From Cryobacterium glucosi (GTDB taxonomy: Bacteria; Actinomycetota; Actinomycetes; Actinomycetales; Microbacteriaceae), in assembly GCF_004402235.1 (NCBI RefSeq), contig NZ_SOFS01000012.1, positions 186,001 to 250,000 on the forward strand: a DNA stretch of 64,000 nt. Direction: 5' to 3'. Positions 57,810-64,000 of this stretch are shown one piece after another; the stretch's first letter is position 1; every line of letters begins with the position of its first letter. Under the pieces are notes generated by a model. The model was not told where the DNA came from, did no database searches, and saw nothing but the letters and a program-made list of their open reading frames with translations. Position numbers and translations under genes: made by a program.

Positions 57810-59486
57810 TCAGGACAGCAGCGCCGCGCGGAGGGTGTCGAGGCCGACGCCGCCGAGGTCGAGGGCTCGCCTGTGGAAGTCCTTGATCGAGAACGCCGCA
57901 CCCTCCCTGGCCGTGCTGGCGTCGCGGAGTTCCTCCCAGATGCGCTGGCCGATCTTGTACGAGGGCGCCTGTCCCGGCCAGCCGAGGTACCGGTTGACTT
58001 CGAACTGCACCGTGCTCTCGTCGACGTTGGCATTGCGGCGGAAGAAGTCGAAGGCATGCTCGGCCGTCCAGACGCCGCTTCCATCCGGCAGGGTCTTGCC
58101 GAGGTGCACGCCGATGTCGATCACGACGCGGGCGGCGCGCATCCGCTGGCCGTCGAGCATGCCGAGACGGTCGGCCGGGTCGTCGAGGTAGCCGAGCTCG
58201 CTCATCAGGCGTTCGGCGTAGAGCGCCCAGCCCTCTGCGTGCCCTGACGTGCCCGCGAGCTGGCGACGCCAGGTGTTCAGGATGCCGCGGTTATGCACCG
58301 CCTGTCCGATCTGCAGGTGGTGGCCAGGAACACCCTCGTGATAGACGGTCGACAGTTCGCGCCAGGTGGAGAACTCGGTGACGCCTGCCGGAACCGACCA
58401 CCACATCCGGCCCGGCCTGGAGAAGTCGTCGCTCGGCCCGGTGTAGTACACGCCGCCGTCCTGCGTCGGGGCGATCAGGCACTCGAGCGCGCGGATCTCC
58501 TGGGGGATGTCGAAGTGACTCACCGACAGTTCGGCGACGGCGCGGTCGCTCGTCTCCTGCATCCAGCGTTGCAAGGCCGCCGTGCCGTGCAGGGTGCGGC
58601 TCTGGTCGGCGTCGAGGTGGGCGATGGCCTCCTGCACGCTCGCTCCCGGGAGAATCTGCCTGGCGATGCCCTCCTGCTCCGCGACCATCCTGGCGAGTTC
58701 CTCGATCCCCCACTCGTAGGTTTCGTCGAGATCGACAGCGGCCCCGAGGAACCGGCGGGACTGGAGCGCATAGATCTCCCGGCCGACCGCATCCGCCTCT
58801 GGCGCGGACCGTTCGAGCTCGTCGCCGAGGAATGCGGCCAGCGCGGAGTATGCGGCGGCGGCGGCGCGGGCGCCGGACCCGAGGTCGGTCGCGAGACTCG
58901 CGGGCAGGCTGCCCGTCACGGGACTCGCCTCCGCGGCGAGCGTGGCGAAGAAGCCCGTCTTCGCCGCGTGCCGGCGTGCCTGAACTGCGACCTCGCGCAC
59001 CTGGCGCTTCGCGGGCATGATGCCTTCGCGGATGCCGAGGCGCAGGGTCTCGATGTAACCCGCGACGGCCTCGGGCACGGCGCCGAGCCGCGTGGAGATG
59101 GTGCGCCAGTCCTCGACGGTTTCCGTCGGCATCAGGTCGAAGGCCGCGCGGATGTCCTGCGCGGGCGAGGCGAGATTGTTCAGGTCCCGAAGCGGCAGGC
59201 CCGCATCGGCGCTCTCGACGCCGAGGGCGAGTTCGCTGCGCAGATCCGTGCGGGTGACCTCGTCGACCGCGTCGACGACGACAGCGGCATCGAGGCGCCT
59301 GATCGTTGCGAGAGACGCGAGGCGATGCCGTTCCAGGCCCGCCGGGGAGTAGTCGCCATACCGGTCGGCGCCCACGCTGCGGCCGATGTAGGTGCCGATC
59401 GTGGGATCGAGGTCGACGAGGGTGTCGACCCAGTCTTCCGCGATCGCATCAATCGCTGTGGGCGTACGCACGGTGTCTTGGCTCAT
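57810..59486 (-). CDS. DUF885 family protein, putative metallopeptidase
   Basis: A 558-residue protein of the DUF885 family. The motif TVYHEGVPGHHLQIGQAV (about residue 360-377) has the metal-binding H-E-x3-G-H-H pattern expected of a zinc peptidase-like fold; a downstream glutamate lies in the helix after it. No signal peptide is evident, so it is probably cytoplasmic. The substrate is unknown. TAGGCT (59493-59498, minus) is 6 nt before ATG. It is monocistronic, 169 bp downstream of the rpsA start side. Confidence 0.9.
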   Translation of the reverse strand: MSQDTVRTPTAIDAIAEDWVDTLVDLDPTIGTYIGRSVGADRYGDYSPAGLERHRLASLATIRRLDAAVVVDAVDEVTRTDLRSELALGVESADAGLPLRDLNNLASPAQDIRAAFDLMPTETVEDWRTISTRLGAVPEAVAGYIETLRLGIREGIMPAKRQVREVAVQARRHAAKTGFFATLAAEASPVTGSLPASLATDLGSGARAAAAAYSALAAFLGDELERSAPEADAVGREIYALQSRRFLGAAVDLDETYEWGIEELARMVAEQEGIARQILPGASVQEAIAHLDADQSRTLHGTAALQRWMQETSDRAVAELSVSHFDIPQEIRALECLIAPTQDGGVYYTGPSDDFSRPGRMWWSVPAGVTEFSTWRELSTVYHEGVPGHHLQIGQAVHNRGILNTWRRQLAGTSGHAEGWALYAERLMSELGYLDDPADRLGMLDGQRMRAARVVIDIGVHLGKTLPDGSGVWTAEHAFDFFRRNANVDESTVQFEVNRYLGWPGQAPSYKIGQRIWEELRDASTAREGAAFSIKDFHRRALDLGGVGLDTLRAALLS

Positions 59487-59539
59487 GGACCGAGCCTAGA
59501 TCACCGTACCGGCAGCGACACAGGGAGCGAGCCGGGACC

Positions 59540-62212
59540 TCAGTGCGCCGCGGCGTCCCAGTTCGCACCCCTGCCGACCTGCACGTCCAGGGGCACGAGC
59601 AGCGCAGCGGCGGTCTCCATCCGGTGCGTGACGACGGTGCGGAGAGCGTCCCACTCGCCGGGCGCGACCTCGAAGATCAATTCGTCGTGCACCTGGAGCA
59701 TCATCCGGGACTCGAGGCCTTCCTCGAGCATGTCCTCCGCGATGTTGTTCATTGCGATCTTCATGATGTCGGCGGCCGAGCCCTGGATCGGGGCGTTGAG
59801 CGCAGCCCGCTCCGCGTTCTCCCTGAGCACGCGGTTGGAACTGTGCAGTTCGGGGAACGGGCGGCGGCGCCCGAAGATCGTCGCCGTGTACCCGTCGACC
59901 TTGGCCTGTTCGACGACGTGCCGCAGGTAGTCGCGCACGGCGCCGAACCGGGCGAAGTAGTCCGTGATGAGCTGGCGTGCTTCCTTCTGGTCGATCCGGA
60001 GCTGCTTGGAGAGGCCGAAGGCACTCAGCCCGTACGCGAGTCCGTAGGACATGGCCTTGACCTTGCTGCGCATCTCGTTCGTGACCTCCTCCGGCGTGAC
60101 CCCGAAGACGGATGCGCCGACGAAGCGGTGCAGGTCTTCCCCGGCGTTGAAGGCCTCGATCAGCCCGGCGTCTTCGGAGAGGTGCGCCATGATGCGCATC
60201 TCGATCTGGGAGTAGTCGGCCGTCAGCAGGCACTCGGCGTCCGGGCCGGAGTGGAAGGCTGCCCGGATCCGCCGGCCTTCCTCTGTGCGCACGGGGATGT
60301 TCTGAAGGTTCGGATCGGCCGAGGAGATCCGGCCTGTGGCAGTGCCGATCTGCACGTAATTGGTGTGGATGCGCCCGGTCGCGTCGATCGCCTTGTCAAG
60401 GGTCTCGACGATTTGGCGGAGCTTGGTCGCGTCCCTGTGCTGCAGGAGGAGACCGAGGAAGGGATGCGGGTTGCTCGCCTGGAGATCGGCGAGGGCGCCG
60501 GCATCCGTCGTGTATCCGGTCTTGTTCGCGCGGGTCTTCGGCATGCCCAGTTGCTCGAACAGGACCTCCTGGAGTTGCTTGGGCGAGCCGAGGTTGACCT
60601 CGCGGCCGATCTCGGCGAACGCGCCCGCCGCGTACTCCGCCGCCCGCTCGCCGAGCTGGGCCGACAGGACGGACAGCTCCTCGTGTGACACGGCGACGCC
60701 GGTGAGTTCCATGTCGACGAGGGTCAGCAGGGTCGGCATTTCGATGTCGGTGAGCACAGACTGGGAACCCGGATCGAGCAAGGCCCCGAGCGCGGCCGAG
60801 AGCCGGTAGGCGTACCAGGCCTCGGTGGGCACGCCGCCAGACTCCGACTCGTCCGGCACCAGCTGGTTGGGGTCTGCGACAGGGAGCGTCTCGTCGAGGT
60901 AGCGGGTGACGAGGTCGGCGAGGGTCTTGTCCGGCCCGCCCGGGCGCAGCAGCCAGGCAGCTACGAGGGTGTCGGTGACGAGCCCACCGAAGCCGAGGCC
61001 ACTGCGGCGCAGGGCCTTGAGCTGGTGCTTGGCGTCGTGCATGATCTTGGGCGCGTCGCTCGCGAGCCAGTCCTCGAAGGGCAGGTAGTCCGTGCGTCCC
61101 GGCTGCCACGGAAGGTTCACGGACTCCTCGAGCCCGGACACACCGAAACCGATCGCCTTGCCGTCCTGCACCTCGACCTGGAGGCCGAGTCCGCCCGGGT
61201 TGGCCGCTACGACCCGGGTGAGCCAGGCATCCAGCTCCTCGTCGAGAAGGTCCTTGGCGACCGGCGCGGAGGGCGCATCGTCACGCTCGACCGGCACGAC
61301 GGCCGCGCCAGACTCGTCCGCGCCGCCCTCGAGCTTGATCACGCGTTCGAGCAGGTTCTTGAACTCGAGGCGACCGAAGACCTCGCGCACGGCGGCTTCG
61401 TTGATCGGGGCGCGGACGAGGTCTGGCAGTTCGACGGGGAGGTCGAGGTCGGTCACGAGCCGGTTGAGGCGGCGATTGCGGATCGCGTTCTCCTTCTGCT
61501 CGCGCAGGTTGTTTCCGACGACACCCTTGATCTCGTCCGCGTGTTCGAGGATGCCGGCAAGGCTGCCGTAGAGGCCGAGCCACTTGACGGCGGTCTTCTC
61601 GCCGACCTTGCTGATGCCGATCAGGTTGTCGCTCGTCTCGCCGACGAGGGCCGCGACATCGGGATACTGGGCCGGATCGATGCCGTATTTCTCGCGCACA
61701 CGTGCCGGGTCGTACCGGGTGAGCGCCGAGACGCCCTGGCTCGCCGGGTAGAGCAGGGTCACGTTGTCGTTGACGAGCTGGATCGAATCCCTGTCGCCGG
61801 AGACGACGAAGACGTGGTACCCTTCCGCGGTTCCGCGGACGGACAGGGTCGCGAGGATGTCGTCCGCCTCGAAGTCTTCCTTCGTGATGGTCGTGATGTT
61901 CATGGCCGCGAGGGCCTCCTGCAGGAGCGGCACCTGACCTTTGAATTCCGGAGGGGTACTCGCCCGGGTTCCCTTGTATTCGGGGTATTCGCGGGTGCGG
62001 AAAGAGGCGCGCGAGATATCGAAAGCGACGGCGATGTGCGAGGGGTTCTCGGTGCGCAGCAGGCTCAGCAGCATCGAGATGAACCCGTGAATGCCGTTGG
62101 TGTGCTGGCCGTCCCGGGTCTGGAAACTGTCGACCGGGAGCGCATGGAACGCCCGGTAGGCCAGTGAATGGCCGTCGATGATCATCAGGGTAGGCTTTTC
62201 GGAATCCGACAC
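59540..62212 (-). CDS. polA: DNA polymerase I
   Basis: An 890-residue family A polymerase for Okazaki-fragment processing and repair. The 5'-3' exonuclease domain occupies about 1-290 (beginning TLMIIDGHSLAYRAFHAL, with metal-binding aspartates in EDFEADD and VSGDRD). The region corresponding to the proofreading exonuclease (about 310-490) has lost the acidic metal ligands, as in mycobacterial PolA. Polymerase motifs A (ADYSQIEMRIMAHLS) and C (QVHDELIFEV) are intact. GTG 62212 lies 6 nt after TAGGCT (62219-62224, minus). Confidence 0.96.
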   Translation of the reverse strand: MSDSEKPTLMIIDGHSLAYRAFHALPVDSFQTRDGQHTNGIHGFISMLLSLLRTENPSHIAVAFDISRASFRTREYPEYKGTRASTPPEFKGQVPLLQEALAAMNITTITKEDFEADDILATLSVRGTAEGYHVFVVSGDRDSIQLVNDNVTLLYPASQGVSALTRYDPARVREKYGIDPAQYPDVAALVGETSDNLIGISKVGEKTAVKWLGLYGSLAGILEHADEIKGVVGNNLREQKENAIRNRRLNRLVTDLDLPVELPDLVRAPINEAAVREVFGRLEFKNLLERVIKLEGGADESGAAVVPVERDDAPSAPVAKDLLDEELDAWLTRVVAANPGGLGLQVEVQDGKAIGFGVSGLEESVNLPWQPGRTDYLPFEDWLASDAPKIMHDAKHQLKALRRSGLGFGGLVTDTLVAAWLLRPGGPDKTLADLVTRYLDETLPVADPNQLVPDESESGGVPTEAWYAYRLSAALGALLDPGSQSVLTDIEMPTLLTLVDMELTGVAVSHEELSVLSAQLGERAAEYAAGAFAEIGREVNLGSPKQLQEVLFEQLGMPKTRANKTGYTTDAGALADLQASNPHPFLGLLLQHRDATKLRQIVETLDKAIDATGRIHTNYVQIGTATGRISSADPNLQNIPVRTEEGRRIRAAFHSGPDAECLLTADYSQIEMRIMAHLSEDAGLIEAFNAGEDLHRFVGASVFGVTPEEVTNEMRSKVKAMSYGLAYGLSAFGLSKQLRIDQKEARQLITDYFARFGAVRDYLRHVVEQAKVDGYTATIFGRRRPFPELHSSNRVLRENAERAALNAPIQGSAADIMKIAMNNIAEDMLEEGLESRMMLQVHDELIFEVAPGEWDALRTVVTHRMETAAALLVPLDVQVGRGANWDAAAH

Positions 62213-62265
62213 ACAGACAGCCTACAAGCGTCGTCCGACGGCGCAGGGCCCTATCCAAGGTGACC

Positions 62266-62691
62266 ATGACCCAGAAGACCGAAGACGCCCTCAGCTGGGT
62301 GCAGCAGCGCGGCGGCGGGGCCCTCGCCGACAAGATGGGCATCGAATTCCTCGAGTTCAGCCTCGAGCGGGCGGTGGCACGGATGCCGGTGTTCGGCAAT
62401 ACCCAGCCGGCCATGCTCCTGCACGGGGGCGCCTTCGTGGTGCTCGGCGAGAGCCTCGGATCGATGTCCGCGAACCTGCACGCGGGACCGGGCAAGCTCG
62501 CCGTCGGCATCGAGATCAACGCGACGCACACCCGCTCGGCGACGAGCGGCTGGGTCACCGGCGTCTGCACGCCGATCCACCTCGGGCGCACCCTGACGAC
62601 CCACTCGATCGAGATCGACGACGATCAAGGCAGGCGCTGCTCGACGATCCGGATCACGAACCTGATCACCGACCGCCCCGGCATCGCCTGA
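62266..62691 (+). CDS. Hotdog-fold thioesterase (PaaI/MenI type)
   Basis: A 141-residue single hotdog domain. The conserved region HGGAFVVLGESLGSMSAN contains the catalytic acidic residue of PaaI/YbgC-like acyl-CoA thioesterases and ATSGWVTGVCTPIHLGR is the other core strand. It could hydrolyse 1,4-dihydroxy-2-naphthoyl-CoA in menaquinone synthesis (MenI) or aromatic acyl-CoAs; context does not decide. ATG 62266 is preceded by AAGG with 5-nt spacing; a GTG two codons earlier is possible. It is divergent from polA. Confidence 0.85.
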   Translation: MTQKTEDALSWVQQRGGGALADKMGIEFLEFSLERAVARMPVFGNTQPAMLLHGGAFVVLGESLGSMSANLHAGPGKLAVGIEINATHTRSATSGWVTGVCTPIHLGRTLTTHSIEIDDDQGRRCSTIRITNLITDRPGIA

Positions 62692-62719
62692 TCTGTCACG
62701 CCCGCCGTGCACACACGAC

Positions 62720-62757
62720 AAAGGCGGGCCCGGTCGCCATTGACCGGACCCGCCTTT
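62720..62757. terminator. Bidirectional terminator, thioesterase / ANTAR regulator
   Basis: AAAGGCGGG (62720-62728) pairs with CCCGCCTTT (62749-62757), and CCGGTC with GACCGG inside, with one mismatch, giving a 15-bp stem between two convergent genes. Confidence 0.85.
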
Positions 62758-62773
62758 CGTCTGTGCAGTGGTG

Positions 62774-63379
62774 CTACTTCTTTGCGGAGAGCTGCTCGAT
62801 GATCGCCTGGGCGACATCGTGCATGGTGAGGCGGCGGTCCATCGACGCCTTCTGGATCCAGCGGAACGACTCCGGTTCGGTGAGGCCCATCTTCTCGTTG
62901 AGCAGGCCCTTGGCCCGGTCGACGAGCTTGCGGGTCTCGAAGCGCTCGACGAGGTCGGCGACCTCGGCTTCGAGGGTGATGATCTGGCTGTAACGGGACA
63001 ACGCGATCTCGATCGCGGGCAGCAGGTCGTTCGGGGTGAACGGCTTGACGACGTATGCGAGTGCGCCGGCTTCCGTCGCCCGCTCGACCAGTTCCTTCTG
63101 GCTGAACGCGGTGAGGAGCACAACCGGGGCGATGTGCGCCTTGGTGATCCGCTCCGCGGCCGAGATGCCGTCGAGGTGCGGCATCTTGACGTCCATGATC
63201 ACCAGGTCGGGTCGCAGCTCGGTCGCCAGGGCCACAGCGGTTTCGCCGTCGCCGGCCTCGCCGACGACCTCGAATCCGGCGTCACGAAGGATTTCGACGA
63301 TGTCGAGACGAATGAGGGACTCATCCTCGGCCACGACAACACGGCGAGGAGGTACTGGGGTTGAATCTTGGTCGGTCAC
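62774..63379 (-). CDS. pdtaR: ANTAR-domain response regulator (PdtaR type)
   Basis: A 201-residue response regulator. The receiver domain spans about 13-130, with acidic pocket residues E18/D19 and phosphoacceptor D63 in VIMDVKMP, and lysine in VVKPFTP. The C-terminal ANTAR RNA-binding domain spans about 140-195 (LVDRAKGLLNEKMGL). PdtaR proteins are phosphorylated by PdtaS and prevent transcription termination by binding paired hairpins in mRNA leaders. The PdtaS kinase is not in the window. GTG 63379 lies 7 nt after TAGGCT (63387-63392, minus), suggesting a leaderless message. Confidence 0.93.
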   Translation of the reverse strand: MTDQDSTPVPPRRVVVAEDESLIRLDIVEILRDAGFEVVGEAGDGETAVALATELRPDLVIMDVKMPHLDGISAAERITKAHIAPVVLLTAFSQKELVERATEAGALAYVVKPFTPNDLLPAIEIALSRYSQIITLEAEVADLVERFETRKLVDRAKGLLNEKMGLTEPESFRWIQKASMDRRLTMHDVAQAIIEQLSAKK

Positions 63380-63417
63380 GGGTCAAAGCCTACGGTATTC
63401 TGAACCAGGTGTTGTGA

Positions 63418-63503
63418 GCCGGTGTGGCGGAATGGCAGACGCGGAGCACTCAAAATGCTTTGTTCGAGAGGACGTGTGGGTTCGAGTCCCACCACCGGTA
63501 CCA
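63418..63503 (+). tRNA. tRNA-Leu, anticodon CAA
   Basis: The 86-nt gene folds as a class II tRNA. The acceptor stem pairs 63418-63424 with 63493-63499, including a first-pair G-U; the anticodon loop reads CTCAAAA with anticodon CAA (codon UUG); a long variable arm follows, and the T-arm contains GTGGGTTCGAGTCCCAC. The discriminator is A and CCA is encoded. TATTCT (63396-63401) upstream is a candidate -10. Confidence 0.95.
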
Positions 63504-63689
63504 ACACAGGTCAGTCATGACGCGGAACTCGGGCGAATCAGGCGCCGGTGGCCCACACGTGAAGCTCCGATTGCGTGATCGAGGCGGTCTGCGACGGCGT
63601 CCAGGTCGTCGTCGTCAAAGAGGTCTTCTGCATCAGCCAGGTGGCGACTAGTCCCGTTTCGCCAGTCTTGCCGAGGTATCGTGTGCGCA

Positions 63690-64000
63690 TGGCTGACCGC
63701 ATCGGAACTCTCGTCATATTCGGAGCGGGCGGGGATCTCTCAAAGAGGTTGCTTCTTCCGGGCCTGGGCCAGTTGCTCAGTAGCTCCCGGGGCTACGATC
63801 TTCGCCTGATCGGTGTGGGATCCGATCCCATGACGAGTGCGCAGTGGCGTTCCCGTGTCGTCGAGTCCTTCGCCGCAGGGGGATCCGAGAGCGCCCGGTC
63901 TGCCAGGGTGGCGAACAACTCGATATACCTCCAGGCCGACGTGACGAAACCAGCTGACCTCGCTCGCGTGCTTGCTGCCGCAACGGGCACACCGGCGCTC
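63690..64000 (+). CDS. Second glucose-6-phosphate dehydrogenase homologue, 3' end outside window
   Basis: An open frame from ATG 63690 to the window end gives 103 residues without stop. It begins with a nucleotide-binding loop VIFGAGGDLSKRLLLPGL, the start found in glucose-6-phosphate dehydrogenases but with GAGGDL instead of GVTGDL. TATCGT (63678-63683) is 6 nt before ATG, suggesting a leaderless transcript. It differs clearly from the zwf at 38436 and may be a paralogue with altered cofactor or substrate, or a regulatory copy. Only the N-terminal part can be judged. Confidence 0.85.

Overview
The window is high-GC DNA from an actinobacterium. It carries RbpA, WhiA, OpcA, DUF3097, DUF3099, an actinobacterial GlgA, DnaE2 and a PdtaR-type ANTAR regulator. 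Many genes also have a TANNNT -10 hexamer 6-7 nt before the start codon, as expected for leaderless transcripts. My best guess is Micrococcales, probably Microbacteriaceae, but this rests on gene content and order only. Nearly all of the window is conserved chromosomal backbone. I see no IS element, prophage, CRISPR array, integron or origin, and no gene-free stretch longer than 300 bases.

Layout. 1-5.3 kb: 3' part of dnaE2, DUF3097 protein, cspA behind a long structured leader, TMEM175-like channel, SixA-like phosphatase, Lrp/AsnC regulator. 5.4-16 kb: mixed housekeeping genes (DEAD/DEAH helicase, SGNH hydrolase, D,D-carboxypeptidase, SpoU methyltransferase, Sir2 deacylase, second histidine phosphatase, GT4 glycosyltransferase, alpha/beta hydrolase, DnaQ-like exonuclease, L31 type B, orphan ABC ATPase). 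16-19.2 kb: divergent glgA and glgC, then serB. 19.2-26.7 kb: DUF222/HNH protein, quinone oxidoreductase, fabG, a DUF3099-Zn-ribbon-SURF1 operon, ABC-F ATPase, TetR regulator. 26.9-31 kb: SUF operon (sufB-sufD-Rieske-sufC-DUF59) read leftward. 31.3-33.2 kb: heme A genes ctaA and ctaB, convergent. 33.4-41.7 kb: a rightward pentose-phosphate/upper glycolysis operon tkt-tal-pgi-zwf-opcA-pgl. 41.8-62.2 kb: a long leftward run containing rbpA, secG, tpiA-pgk-gap, sodA, whiA-rapZ-uvrC, uvrA, uvrB, coaE, rpsA, DUF885 and polA. 62.3-64 kb: thioesterase, ANTAR response regulator, tRNA-Leu(CAA), and the 5' end of a second glucose-6-phosphate dehydrogenase homologue.

How it works together. The rightward operon makes NADPH and pentoses; across a strong bidirectional terminator it faces the triose-phosphate genes of lower glycolysis. 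uvrABC, polA and dnaE2 are DNA repair and damage-tolerance genes, and a LexA-like SOS box lies upstream of uvrA. ctaA, ctaB and SURF1 serve cytochrome oxidase maturation, and the SUF operon serves Fe-S cluster assembly.

I did not find a convincing new multi-gene system. The most interesting signals are regulatory or family-level: mutually exclusive hairpins between tkt and tal, palindromes at the sufB and rpsA promoters, an RNase M5/Toprim-like core in the DUF3097 protein, the structured cspA leader, and the recurrent leaderless-promoter architecture. Several start codons were moved from the longest possible frame using ribosome-binding sites, family N-termini and promoter position; these are noted per gene.
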